A stretch of DNA of 64,000 nt from Deltaproteobacteria bacterium (GTDB lineage: Bacteria; Desulfobacterota; Syntrophia; Syntrophales; JAFGHS01), in assembly GCA_016930075.1 (NCBI GenBank), contig JAFGHS010000075.1, forward strand, positions 1-64,000, given 5' to 3'. Positions 39,373 to 49,197 of the stretch are shown in pieces (position 1 is the first letter of the stretch; the number at the start of each line of letters is the position of its first letter). The notes beneath the pieces are model-generated. The model had not been told where the DNA came from and ran no database searches. It saw nothing but the letters and a program-made list of their open reading frames with translations. The position numbers and the translations under genes were made by a program.

Positions 39373-42336
39373 ATGAATAGAGTAAATGGCATGTGGCAAT
39401 ATTTTGATCACGAATTTGAGTATGAAGACGCGTATCGAGATTTTTATTCGCCGTGGGCGGGACATAAATATTTTTCATATGATTTAGTCCGAAACATAAG
39501 GCCGAAAATAATTGTCGAATTGGGTACGTACAGGGGCACGTCCTTTTTTTCATTCTGCCAGGCGGTAAAAGATGCGTGTCACGATGCAAATCTGTATGCC
39601 GTAGATACATGGCAGGGCGATGAACATGGAGGTTTTTATGATGAGGACGTTTATACCGACGTCATAAAGATAAAAGAAAAATACTACGCTGATTTAAAAA
39701 TAAATCTGCTGCGAAAGCGATTTGACGAAGCGGTTGATGAATTTGACAATCATTCGATTGATTTGTTGCATATCGACGGATTGCACACCTATGAGGCCGT
39801 AAAGCATGATTTTGAAAAATGGCTGCCGAAGGTCAAACCGGACGGCATCATTCTCTTGCATGATATTTATATAAACAAAGAGGATTTCGGGGTTCATCAA
39901 TTCTGGGAAGAACTTAAAGGCCAATACAAGACCGTCGAGTTTCATCATTCTTATGGGTTGGGGGTTTTGTTTAAAGACGGCACGCATTATCAATCATTCA
40001 TTGACAGCCAAAAAGAATGGCAGATCAGATATTCGTATATCGCGGAAGATAAGAAAAACGAGAAAATACATAAGTCTCTCACGAGCTCGGAGAGATTGTT
40101 GACCAAGCATGAGAGGCAGATTTCCGGTCTTCGCCAGATCATCTCGGAACAGGACGATAAGCTTGCCGTCCGGGACGGCAATATTGCCCGCCTAAACGAC
40201 GTCCTGTCGGAGCGGGACGGACAGATTGCCACCCTCAATGGGGCTGTGTCGGCGTGCGACAGACATATCGCCGTCCTCAATGAGGGCTTGTCGGAGCGGG
40301 ACGGCAATATTGCCCGCTTAAACGACGTCCTGTCGGAGCGCGACGGGGAGGTCGCCGCCCTCAACCGGACCGTGTCGGTGTGCGACGAACAGATCGCCGT
40401 TCTCAACGAGGCCCTGTCGGGACGGATTGCCGATCTCAACCGGGCCGCGACAGAGCGGGATGGCGCCCTCGCCTTGATCGACCTGATGAAGGGCAGCACC
40501 TCCTGGCGGCTGACTCGTCCCATGCGGTTTTTGGCCCGCCTGGTTCGATATGGTCTGATAGACGACGATCGCCGCAATCTATCACATCGGTTTCATTATC
40601 GATACCATCAACTGCCCCTGCCGGTTTCCGTCAAGAATTTTATCGGCATTTTCCGTCAAAAAAAGATGGCGGTGCAAATGGAAAAGGCCGGCGCCTTTGC
40701 AATCCATGCACGAAATGCCCTGCGTTATGTCGGCCGAAGGGACTTTGATGGTCTGAAAAAGCGCATCCATTTTTATCAAGCCGATCAATTCATACAGAAA
40801 TTGGCTGTCCTGGGTCCGCCCAAACGGTGGGGCGTCATTGCGACTCCGCATACGTTGTTTGTCGCCCATCTTGTTGCCTCGCGCCTCCGTGCGCATAACT
40901 TTGAGGTCGACATCATGACAAATCCGCCCGCCGGTTTTCCCCATGACATGTATGTCGTTATTTGTGCGCAAATGCTGGATGTTTTGCCGCCCGGCGAGAA
41001 GCGCATTGTCTATCAGATGGAGCAGTCCGTCAGTTCCCGCTGGTTCACGGACGCCTACATTAAAATACTGGAATGCTCGCTGGCCGTGTTGGAATACTCC
41101 CTGGTCAATGTGGCATTCATGGCCGGCAAGGGCGTGATGTATCCGCATGTCCACTACCTGCCGGTTGGGGCCGGCACGGGTTATATGGATCACCTTCCGC
41201 CGGTTGAAAAAACCTGTGATGTCCTGTTCTACGGAGATGCCAACAGTTCGCCGCGCCGCCGCGAGATGCTCAATGTCCTGCGGCGGCACTTCAATGTGCG
41301 TATGTGCAGTGAGATCTTCGACATGGACATGGTCAACGAGATTCGCCGCGCCCGCACGGTGATCAATCTGCACTATTATAAAAATGCGCTGCTCGAGATG
41401 CCCCGCATTCAGGAATGCCTGTCCCTCGGCGTTCCCGTCATAACCGAGACGGCGCAGGATCAGGCCGACTACCCGGATCTCACAGGGGCTGTGATTTTTT
41501 TCGAAGAGGGGAACGAACAGGCCATGATCGAAGCGGTGCGGAGGGCTTTACACCACCCTGTCGAACCTGAAACCATACGTCAAGCTGTTGCCGCCGGTGC
41601 CGGACGTTTTGCTTTCATGTTCGACCGTTTCCTCGTGGCCATGGGTTTCCTGCCGGCAAGCAAGCTTGCGGATGACGTTTTGCCGCTGCCGCAGGGCGCA
41701 TCGCACATTGTTCTTTCCATGCCGGAGACGATTGCGCGCCGCCGTCTTTTTGAGGCCAATTGTCCCCAATGCTTTGCCGTCTTCGATGGTATACGATTGC
41801 GTCCGGGCTGGGTGGGTTGCGGTCTGTCCTATGCGAAACTTGCGGGTTATGCGCTCAGCCAGGGCATGCACCGGCTGACGATTCTTGAAGACGATGCCCT
41901 GCTGCCTGAGGATTTCGAGGGAAAAATGCGCATTATCCACGCCTATCTTGATGCAAAAGAGGGTCAATGGGATGTCTTTGCAGGCCTCATTACGACCCTG
42001 CATTCTGAAGTGAAGGTCCTTGGCGCCGAAATGTTTCAAGGCATGCTTTTTGTCACCATCGATAAAATGACCGGCATGGTCTGCAATGTTTACAGTGAAA
42101 AAGTGCTGCGCATTCTTGCGTCATGGGATCCCGATCATCGCGATGATCAGACCAACACCATCGACAAATATTTGGAACGGCAGACCGACCTGCGTATTGT
42201 GGTGACTCTGCCGTTTTTGGCCGGACACAGGGAAGAGGTGCATTCCACGCTTTGGGGTTTCCAGAATACGCAGTACCGTGAACTGATAGCGGAGAGTGAA
42301 CGCACGCTGCAAGAGTCCGCCGGGGCATTTCTCTAA
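39373..42336 (+). CDS. Multi-enzyme fusion: methyltransferase, coiled-coil repeats, GT-B-like and GT25-like domains
   Basis: This 987-residue cytoplasmic protein has four parts. The N-terminal Methyltransf_24-like domain (about 1-210) has IVELGTYRGTSF, AVDTWQGD, LLHIDGLHTYEAV and LLHDIY. A coiled-coil zone (about 235-365) contains two 42-residue repeats at 267-350. A GT-B/CgeB-like domain (about 480-730) has DVLFYGDANSSPRR and RIQECLSLGVPVITE. The C-terminal GT25-like domain (about 755-970) has GCGLSYAKLAGYAL and the catalytic LTILEDDALLPEDF. A short motif, STSWRLTRPMR (about 374-384), sits after the repeats and also occurs in the protein at 23380. The start is ATG 39373 with only a weak ribosome-binding site. 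Confidence 0.8.
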   Translation: MNRVNGMWQYFDHEFEYEDAYRDFYSPWAGHKYFSYDLVRNIRPKIIVELGTYRGTSFFSFCQAVKDACHDANLYAVDTWQGDEHGGFYDEDVYTDVIKIKEKYYADLKINLLRKRFDEAVDEFDNHSIDLLHIDGLHTYEAVKHDFEKWLPKVKPDGIILLHDIYINKEDFGVHQFWEELKGQYKTVEFHHSYGLGVLFKDGTHYQSFIDSQKEWQIRYSYIAEDKKNEKIHKSLTSSERLLTKHERQISGLRQIISEQDDKLAVRDGNIARLNDVLSERDGQIATLNGAVSACDRHIAVLNEGLSERDGNIARLNDVLSERDGEVAALNRTVSVCDEQIAVLNEALSGRIADLNRAATERDGALALIDLMKGSTSWRLTRPMRFLARLVRYGLIDDDRRNLSHRFHYRYHQLPLPVSVKNFIGIFRQKKMAVQMEKAGAFAIHARNALRYVGRRDFDGLKKRIHFYQADQFIQKLAVLGPPKRWGVIATPHTLFVAHLVASRLRAHNFEVDIMTNPPAGFPHDMYVVICAQMLDVLPPGEKRIVYQMEQSVSSRWFTDAYIKILECSLAVLEYSLVNVAFMAGKGVMYPHVHYLPVGAGTGYMDHLPPVEKTCDVLFYGDANSSPRRREMLNVLRRHFNVRMCSEIFDMDMVNEIRRARTVINLHYYKNALLEMPRIQECLSLGVPVITETAQDQADYPDLTGAVIFFEEGNEQAMIEAVRRALHHPVEPETIRQAVAAGAGRFAFMFDRFLVAMGFLPASKLADDVLPLPQGASHIVLSMPETIARRRLFEANCPQCFAVFDGIRLRPGWVGCGLSYAKLAGYALSQGMHRLTILEDDALLPEDFEGKMRIIHAYLDAKEGQWDVFAGLITTLHSEVKVLGAEMFQGMLFVTIDKMTGMVCNVYSEKVLRILASWDPDHRDDQTNTIDKYLERQTDLRIVVTLPFLAGHREEVHSTLWGFQNTQYRELIAESERTLQESAGAFL
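40171..40422 (+). repeat. Two in-frame 126-bp tandem repeats in the fusion gene
   Basis: Units 40171-40296 and 40297-40422 each encode 42 residues made of three 14-residue steps, such as RDGNIARLNDVLSE and CDRHIAVLNEGLSE. The DNA of the first 42 bases of each unit is nearly identical, so the duplication is fairly recent. The heptad-like pattern of I, L and V predicts coiled coil. Confidence 0.85.
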
Positions 42337-42337
42337 C

Positions 42338-42354
42338 GAGACCTATGAAAAACG
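42338..42354 (+). repeat. Solo end of a foldback element
   Basis: gagacctatgaaaaacg differs at one base from the left end of copy B (39193-39209). No core or right end follows, so this looks like a remnant between two genes. Confidence 0.4.
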
Positions 42355-42408
42355 GACACTCAAAGCTCTCACAGCAGATGCTTTCTTCAAACCCCATCAG
42401 GTTTCATC

Positions 42409-43305
42409 ATGTCGAAACTCTCCGTCGTCATTGTCAATTATAACGCCGGCCCGGTGTTGCATGAGGCCGTAAATGCCATCTTACGTTCGGCGTCTGTTGC
42501 CCGAATCATCGTTGTCGACAATAATTCTGAAGACGACAGCATGCAAACGGTTGAAAATATTGCTGATCCGCAATCCCGCCTGGTTTTCATCCGAAATAAT
42601 GCCAATGTCGGTTTCGCCGGGGCCTGCAATAGGGGAATGGCCCTTGCCGACAACCCCGACTATCTTCTTTTTTTAAACCCCGATTGCATTATGGAACCTG
42701 ATGCATTGGAGATATTGCTTGCCTGCCTGGAGGGTTTTCCGCAAGCGGCAGTCGCGGGCCCCTTGCTCCTCAATTCGGACGGATCGGAACAGGCCGGTGG
42801 CCGGCGTGCTGTGCCTACGCCATGGCGCTCTTTTGTCCGCGCCTTTGGTCTTTCCCGGATGAAGGATCGCTATCCCAAGCTGTTTTCCGATTTTCTTCTT
42901 CATAAAGACCCTCTGCCGGACGCGCCGATGGAGGTTGAAGCGATTTCCGGTTCCTGCATGCTGATCAGGCAGGCCGCGATCGCGGATGTCGGCAACATGG
43001 ATGAAGGTTATTTTCTGCACTGTGAAGATCTCGACTGGTGCATGCGTTTTCGACAACAAGGCTGGAAAGTGATCTTTGTGCCTGATGCACGCGTCGTTCA
43101 TCATCAGGGGTCGTGCAGCGCCGGTCGGCCTGTCTTCGTGGAATGGCACAAGCACAAAGGGATGATGTATTTCTATGACAAATTTTTCCGGCATCAGTAT
43201 CCGGGCCCGCTTAGATGGATTGTCGGCGTCGGAGTCTGGTTGAGATTCGGGTTCGTGGCCGTTTACTATAGCGCACAGCACGTCAGGCAATGGCTGAAAC
43301 AGTAA
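42409..43305 (+). CDS. GT2 rhamnosyltransferase-like protein (WbbL family)
   Basis: This 298-residue GT2 protein has KLSVVIVNYNAGPVLHEAV, IIVVDNNSEDDSM (about 31-43), FIRNNANVGFAGACNRGM (about 62-79) and LLFLNPDCIMEPDALE (about 86-101). An acceptor region HCEDLDWCMRFRQQGW (about 204-219) and a hydrophobic C-terminal helix follow. It is the second WbbL-like protein in the window (the other is at 19465), but the two are clearly different in sequence. Its 3' end overlaps the next gene by 16 bases. Confidence 0.83.
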   Translation: MSKLSVVIVNYNAGPVLHEAVNAILRSASVARIIVVDNNSEDDSMQTVENIADPQSRLVFIRNNANVGFAGACNRGMALADNPDYLLFLNPDCIMEPDALEILLACLEGFPQAAVAGPLLLNSDGSEQAGGRRAVPTPWRSFVRAFGLSRMKDRYPKLFSDFLLHKDPLPDAPMEVEAISGSCMLIRQAAIADVGNMDEGYFLHCEDLDWCMRFRQQGWKVIFVPDARVVHHQGSCSAGRPVFVEWHKHKGMMYFYDKFFRHQYPGPLRWIVGVGVWLRFGFVAVYYSAQHVRQWLKQ

Positions 43306-44195
43306 ATATTCCAAGGGAGTCTGTGGGGATTATGGGGGCGACAAGCTTGGTCGGACAATGCCTTTTGCCGCTTCTCAGACAGGACGGATGGCAGGTTAAG
43401 GCGTTTTCCCGCCGTCTGATGAATGACGACAGTAGCGGCGTTCAATGGATACAGCTCAAGAAGGCGCCGGAAAATCGCAGCGTATTTGCCGGTGAAGAAA
43501 TGGAAGGCATCCATTTTTGGATTTGCATCGCGCCTCTTTGGGTTTTGCCGGATTATTTTCCGATGCTGGATAAGTACGGCGCACGGCGCATTATCGCCCT
43601 TTCCTCGACCAGCCGTTTTACCAAGATGAATTCCTCTGAAACGGAAGAACTGATCATGGCGCGCCGGTTGTCCGAAAGTGAAGACCGTCTGCAGACCTGG
43701 GCGCAGGCGAAAGGCATCGATTGGGTGATTCTTCGCCCCACCATGATTTACGGCCGGGGCCGGGATCAGAATATTTCCGAAATCATCCGTCTGATTCGCC
43801 GATTCAAATTCTTTCCCTTACTGGGACGAGCCGATGGATTGCGTCAGCCCGTTCATGCTGAAGATGTGGCGGCGGCCTGCCTGTCGGTGCTGGGTAAACT
43901 GGACGTCTGCAATCGAGACTATAATCTTTCAGGCGCCGAGACGCTGACCTACCGGGAGATGATCAACCGCTTGTTTGCAGTCCTGGGCCGCCGTCCCAGG
44001 GTGATACCGGTACCGCTTTGGTTTTTCCGACGGGCGGCCGCATGGGTCCGCTTTTTTTCACGTAACCGGCATTGGACCGCGCAAATGGCCGAGCGGATGA
44101 ATGTTGACCTGGTGTTTGATCATGCCGAAGCGGCTCAGGATTTTAACTTCTCGCCTAGAAAATTCCATCTCACCCCCAAAGATCTGCCGATGTAG
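43290..44195 (+). CDS. Atypical NAD(P)-binding SDR protein
   Basis: This 301-residue Rossmann protein has the loop GIMGATSLVGQCLLP (about 13-27), IIALSSTSRFTK and VILRPTMIYGRGRDQNISE (about 146-164). HAEDVAAACLSVLG and a hydrophobic C-terminal helix follow. A clear YxxxK is missing after the SSTSRF segment, as in the atypical SDRs related to NmrA and NDUFA9. Such genes occur in O-antigen loci as possible epimerases or as non-catalytic binding proteins. It overlaps the previous gene by 16 bases. The function is unknown. Confidence 0.72.
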   Translation: MAETVNIPRESVGIMGATSLVGQCLLPLLRQDGWQVKAFSRRLMNDDSSGVQWIQLKKAPENRSVFAGEEMEGIHFWICIAPLWVLPDYFPMLDKYGARRIIALSSTSRFTKMNSSETEELIMARRLSESEDRLQTWAQAKGIDWVILRPTMIYGRGRDQNISEIIRLIRRFKFFPLLGRADGLRQPVHAEDVAAACLSVLGKLDVCNRDYNLSGAETLTYREMINRLFAVLGRRPRVIPVPLWFFRRAAAWVRFFSRNRHWTAQMAERMNVDLVFDHAEAAQDFNFSPRKFHLTPKDLPM

Positions 44196-44212
44196 AAGGA
44201 GAAGGAGTTTGA

Positions 44213-45187
<975 letters not shown>

Positions 45188-45196
45188 ATGCCGACA

Positions 45197-45318
45197 TGAG
45201 ACCTTTGAATTTGTCATTTCGAGGAGCGGTAGTGACGAGAAATCTCAACGAATTCAGACCAGTAAGATTTCTCCCTAGGGTCGAAATGACAGGAAATGAG
45301 CATTATTCAAAGGTCTCA
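45197..45318. repeat. MITE-like foldback element with perfect 14-bp terminal inverted repeats
   Basis: The left end tgagacctttgaat (45197-45210) and right end attcaaaggtctca (45305-45318) are exact inverted repeats. Inside, gtcatttcga (45213-45222) pairs with tcgaaatgac and gagaaatct with agatttctc. The transcript would fold into one long hairpin. The right end stops two bases before the ATG of the sugar transferase gene. Confidence 0.88.
45309..45314 (+). promoter_or_regulatory. Ribosome-binding site supplied by the repeat end
   Basis: The only Shine-Dalgarno-like sequence before the ATG at 45321 is aaaggt (45309-45314), six bases upstream. It lies inside the right inverted repeat, so in RNA it can pair with accttt at 45201-45206 of the left repeat. 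Confidence 0.65.
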
Positions 45319-45320
45319 AT

Positions 45321-45881
45321 ATGAAGAGAATCTTTGATATTGCTGCGGCCCTTGCGGCTCTTTGCATATTTTTCGTCCCCATGCTTTTTTTGTCCCTCCT
45401 GATAAAATGTACATCCCAAGGTCCCGTCATTTACTGGTCTGACAGGATCGGCAGAAATAACGGGATGTTCAGAATGCTCAAATTCCGCACCATGCGCATC
45501 GATACGCCGGCTATGGCCACGCATCTTATGCGCAATCCTGATGACTATCTGACGCCCCTGGGGAAATTTCTGCGCAAGTCGAGTCTTGATGAACTGCCGC
45601 AGCTTTTCAATGTTCTTGCGGGGAATATGAGTCTGGTCGGCCCGCGCCCCGCCTTATACAACCAGGAAGATCTGATCGCGCTCAGGACGCAAAAAGGAAT
45701 CCATAAACTGCTTCCCGGCATTACCGGTTGGGCGCAAATCAATGGAAGAGACGAACTTTCGATTCCCGTCAAGGTGGCCCATGATGAATATTATCTCAAT
45801 CATCGGTCTTTCGGTTTTGATTTAATGATATTATGGAAAACGGTGATCAACGTCGTGAAAAAAGAAGGCGTAGCGCATTAA
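45321..45881 (+). CDS. Initiating sugar-phosphate transferase (monotopic PGT, PglC-like)
   Basis: This 186-residue bacterial sugar transferase moves a sugar-1-phosphate onto undecaprenyl phosphate, the first step of a lipid-linked glycan. It has one N-terminal reentrant hydrophobic helix (about 6-30), the [17 protein letters not shown] segment (about 42-58), the acidic catalytic pair within [13 protein letters not shown] (about 87-99) and the [14 protein letters not shown] motif (about 102-115). [15 protein letters not shown] is also typical. It is the small catalytic form, not the five-helix WbaP form. The ribosome-binding site lies inside a foldback repeat, so expression may be controlled by RNA structure. 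Confidence 0.9.
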   Translation: MKRIFDIAAALAALCIFFVPMLFLSLLIKCTSQGPVIYWSDRIGRNNGMFRMLKFRTMRIDTPAMATHLMRNPDDYLTPLGKFLRKSSLDELPQLFNVLAGNMSLVGPRPALYNQEDLIALRTQKGIHKLLPGITGWAQINGRDELSIPVKVAHDEYYLNHRSFGFDLMILWKTVINVVKKEGVAH

Positions 45882-46005
45882 GAGCATGAAGAAAGGGTCT
45901 TCCCCCTTGCGCCTTCACAAACATGCTGGACTATGGCGTCCTGACGTGATAATGCACAGGGCGGGAAAGCATAAATAAAAATTGCGTACAACCGGATCAA
46001 TCGCC

Positions 46006-47859
46006 ATGAAAAACCTCATTCGCAATAAACATTTTTATTATATGTTCTTCCTCGATGCGGTTATCATCGCGGCAGTTTATCTGTTTTCGAATTATCTGCT
46101 CCTGAACGGCGCCATCACACCCGAGAAATGGCTTAATATTAAATGGACCTTGCTGTTTATCATCCCGATAAAATTGGTTTGCTTTTTTATATTCAACCTC
46201 TATCGGGGCATGTGGCGTTTTGCCGGTTTGAATGATTTAATCAATGTCGTTAAGGGAAGCACCCTCGCCTCACTGATTATCGTTTTGACCATTCTCTACA
46301 TCAATCACTTTCAAGGCTACCTGCGGTCCGTATTCATCATCGACTGGTTCCTGACGATCCTGTTCATCGGAGCCGTGCGGATTGCCGTAAGACTTGCATT
46401 GACGAATAATGTATCTTCAGCCTGGAATTTGAAGCGCTACCGCAAAATGCTATCCAATAAAAGGCTGCTCATCATCGGCGCCGGCGCGGCAGGCGAAAAA
46501 GTGGTCCGGGAAATTCTGGACAATCCGGAAACGAAGGTTTATCCCGTGGGGTTTTTGGATGACGACCTCTCGAAGCAGGGGAAAACCATTCACGGCTTTT
46601 CCGTCCTGGGCAGCATTGAGATGATTGACGGCATGGGAGATATGTTTGATGAAATATTGATTGCCATCTCGTCGATTACGGGAGCGCAGATGCGGCGGAT
46701 TGTTTCCATTTGCGAACGGACGGGCAAGCGCTACCGGACTATGCCGAGTTTGGGGGAACTGATAGACGGCAATACGTCCATGAAGACGGTCCGGGATGTT
46801 AAATTTGAAGACCTCCTGGGGCGCGAGGAGATTTGCCTCGACGAAAAGGCGATTTTCAATTTTCTTCACGGCAAGCGCATCCTCGTGACCGGCGCCGGCG
46901 GGTCCATCGGCAGCGAAATGGTCCGGCAGATCTGCCGTTATGGGCCTCAGGGTCTCGCCTTGCTGGAATGCAGCGAGTTTAACCTGTTTCAGATGGAAAT
47001 GGAATGCCTGCAATACTTTGAAGCAATCCCGATAAAAAGTTATCTTTCTGATATTAAAGATAAAAAGGCCATGCATAATGTGTTTTCGGATTTCCGGCCG
47101 GAGGTTGTTTTCCATGCCGCTGCCTATAAGCATGTCCCTCTTCAGGAACTGAATCCCCGTGAGACGGTGTACAACAATATTATCGGCACGCGAAATCTGG
47201 CTGAGACGGCCAAACTGTTCGGTGTGGAGCGTTTTGTTCTTGTATCCACAGACAAGGCCGTCCGGCCCACCAATATTATGGGCGCGACGAAGCGTGTTGC
47301 GGAAATGTATCTGGAATGTATGAACGGAGATACCAAAACCCGTTTTATGGCGGTTCGTTTCGGCAATGTTCTGGGAAGTTCAGGTTCCGTTATTCCCATT
47401 TTTCAGAAACAAATCGCCCAGGGTCGTCCCGTAACCGTTACGCATCCCGATGTGACCAGGTATTTCATGAGCATTCCCGAGGCCGCCCAGTTGATTCTCC
47501 AGGCAAGCGTTATGGGAACAGGCGGTGAGATATTTATTCTTGATATGGGAAAGCCCATCAAGATTGTCGATATGGCCCGCGACCTCATCCGGCTTCACGG
47601 TTTTGAACCGGACCGCGACATTCCCATCCGTTACATCGGTCTGCGACCGGGAGAAAAGCTCTATGAAGAGCTGATGACGGAAGGTGAAGGGATTGTGGCG
47701 ACCACTCATGAAAACATCCGCGTTATCAGAGGCAATCATTACGATTTCAGGCAGCTCAACGGACTGATCGATGATTTGGTTGAAACGGCGGACACGTACA
47801 ATGATTCGGCCATCAAGGACAAACTCAAAAAAATCGTCCCGGAATACACGCCGCAATAA
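46006..47859 (+). CDS. FlaA1/WbpM-type NDP-sugar 4,6-dehydratase (membrane-bound)
   Basis: This is a 617-residue protein. About four membrane helices (about 10-135) come first, then a Rossmann-like CoA-binding domain (LLIIGAGAAGEKVVREIL, about 154-171). The C-terminal SDR dehydratase domain (about 285-600) has VTGAGGSIGSEMVRQI, the catalytic LVSTDKAVRPTNIMGATKR region and FGNVLGSSGSVIPIF. Family members turn UDP-GlcNAc into 4-keto-6-deoxy sugars for QuiNAc, FucNAc or bacillosamine. It commonly sits next to a PglC-like transferase, as here. ATG 46006 is chosen because MKN is the usual type of start; the frame is open from a TTG at 45982. Confidence 0.9.
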   Translation: MKNLIRNKHFYYMFFLDAVIIAAVYLFSNYLLLNGAITPEKWLNIKWTLLFIIPIKLVCFFIFNLYRGMWRFAGLNDLINVVKGSTLASLIIVLTILYINHFQGYLRSVFIIDWFLTILFIGAVRIAVRLALTNNVSSAWNLKRYRKMLSNKRLLIIGAGAAGEKVVREILDNPETKVYPVGFLDDDLSKQGKTIHGFSVLGSIEMIDGMGDMFDEILIAISSITGAQMRRIVSICERTGKRYRTMPSLGELIDGNTSMKTVRDVKFEDLLGREEICLDEKAIFNFLHGKRILVTGAGGSIGSEMVRQICRYGPQGLALLECSEFNLFQMEMECLQYFEAIPIKSYLSDIKDKKAMHNVFSDFRPEVVFHAAAYKHVPLQELNPRETVYNNIIGTRNLAETAKLFGVERFVLVSTDKAVRPTNIMGATKRVAEMYLECMNGDTKTRFMAVRFGNVLGSSGSVIPIFQKQIAQGRPVTVTHPDVTRYFMSIPEAAQLILQASVMGTGGEIFILDMGKPIKIVDMARDLIRLHGFEPDRDIPIRYIGLRPGEKLYEELMTEGEGIVATTHENIRVIRGNHYDFRQLNGLIDDLVETADTYNDSAIKDKLKKIVPEYTPQ

Positions 47860-47877
47860 TCCATCTTCTTTTTTATT

Positions 47878-48978
47878 ATGCTGATCAGCCATCAACATGC
47901 CCTGCCTCCGGCCCCACGGAACATCCTGATCGTTCAGTTAGGCGATATCGGAGATGTCGTGTGGGCAACACCCTCCATCCAGGCCGTCAAAGACGCCTAT
48001 CCCCAGGCAAGGGTATCGGTTCTGCTTCGCGAGGGGATGGGGAGTCTGCTGTCGGCGGATCCGGCAATATATAAAATCTTTGAAGCCAAAAATCATAAAA
48101 ACGACGGCTTTTTCAGGACGGTGACGGATAACCTGGGTTTTATCGCAAGTCTCCGCCGAGAAAAATTTTCTGTGGTTATCGACTTGCGGGCCGATGAACG
48201 GGGCGCATTCAACGCCTATTTGACGGGGGCGCCTTACAGAGCGGCCATGTTTTATCGGGGGGTTTCCTTCTTCAGAAACCATTTGTTTACGCATCTTGTC
48301 GATCCGTTTCCGCCTGACGACGATGGAACTCCCGGTGCGGCCCGGCAGTCGCTCCGCATCATCAGGGCCTTCGGCATCCGCGAGAAGACATGCGTTCCCC
48401 GGTTGTATATGGCGGACGGGATGGAGGAAAGGGTGCAGCGGCTTCTCACGGAAAATATCGCCGCCTCCGTTCAATGGATTTCCCTCAATCCCTTTTCGCG
48501 GTGGGAATATAAAGAATGGCGCCGCGATAAATGGGCCGCCCTGATCGACTGGTTATGGGATGAATACAGCCTCGCTGCGGTTATCGTCGGATCGGAAGGA
48601 GAAAAAGGCCGGGCCGATGAAATAAGGCGCGCCTGCCGGGGAATGGTTTATAATCTGGCCGGCAGGACGACCCTGGCGGAGCTTGCCGGTTTGTTGCGGT
48701 TAAGCAGGCTGCATATCGGCGTAGACAGTGCGGCGCCTCACATTGCAGCGGCCATGGGGACCCCTACGGTTACGATTTACGGGCCTTCGGATTGGCGCGA
48801 CTGGGCGCCTGTCGGCGAAAAGCACACCGTCATTGTCTCCCCCATGGATTGCGTTCCCTGCCGTCAAAAGGGCTGTGACGATAAGGGAATCAGCAAATGC
48901 CTCGAAGAACTCGCCGTGGAGGACGTGCAGGACGGCGTGCGCGAGATGCTGACCCGCATAAAAGATCAAGCGCTATAA
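47878..48978 (+). CDS. GT9-family heptosyltransferase-like protein
   Basis: This 366-residue GT-B enzyme of the ADP-heptose:LPS family opens with ILIVQLGDIGDVVWATPSIQ (about 19-38), which holds the catalytic-type Asp. The C-terminal half has the donor-site motif LHIGVDSAAPHIAAAMGTPTVTIYGPSD (about 279-306), with heptose-binding Asp. A Cys cluster (CVPCRQKGC) follows near residue 323. It is the last plus-strand gene of the locus and overlaps the convergent Trm112 gene by 6 bases. It resembles WaaQ-type enzymes more than the WaaC and WaaF of the operon that follows, but the exact acceptor is unknown. Confidence 0.83.
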   Translation: MLISHQHALPPAPRNILIVQLGDIGDVVWATPSIQAVKDAYPQARVSVLLREGMGSLLSADPAIYKIFEAKNHKNDGFFRTVTDNLGFIASLRREKFSVVIDLRADERGAFNAYLTGAPYRAAMFYRGVSFFRNHLFTHLVDPFPPDDDGTPGAARQSLRIIRAFGIREKTCVPRLYMADGMEERVQRLLTENIAASVQWISLNPFSRWEYKEWRRDKWAALIDWLWDEYSLAAVIVGSEGEKGRADEIRRACRGMVYNLAGRTTLAELAGLLRLSRLHIGVDSAAPHIAAAMGTPTVTIYGPSDWRDWAPVGEKHTVIVSPMDCVPCRQKGCDDKGISKCLEELAVEDVQDGVREMLTRIKDQAL

Positions 48979-49158
48979 GACGGCATCATCGGGCAGCTTT
49001 TTCGCTTCATCGATGAGCATGATGGGGATGTCGTCCTTGATTTCATAAAGGAGCCGGCATTTGTCGCAGATCAACCCGTCGTTGGTCTTATTGAGGTAGA
49101 TCGCCCCCTTGCATTGGGGGCAGGCTAAAATATCGAGCAAATTTTCACTGATCGTCAT
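48973..49158 (-). CDS. Trm112/YcaR-family small zinc-binding protein
   Basis: This 61-residue protein has two CxxC pairs (CPQC at about 13-16 and CDKC at about 31-34) that can hold a zinc ion, plus a typical SENLLDILACPQCKG start and DDIPIMLIDEA end. Trm112 partners activate methyltransferases in eukaryotes and archaea. Bacterial copies are usually found beside lpxK and kdsB-type LPS genes, which fits its place at the end of the LPS operon. Its role in bacteria is not established. Confidence 0.87.
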   Translation of the reverse strand: MTISENLLDILACPQCKGAIYLNKTNDGLICDKCRLLYEIKDDIPIMLIDEAKKLPDDAVL

Positions 49159-49197
49159 ATCCGTTCTTCCTTTCCGAAAGACCTCATTTTATCCCTC

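Noticed and set aside
40380-40748. Frames in the repeat zone of the 39373 gene on both strands
   Set aside because: They arise from the repeated GC-rich codons of the coiled-coil segment and have no independent start signals.
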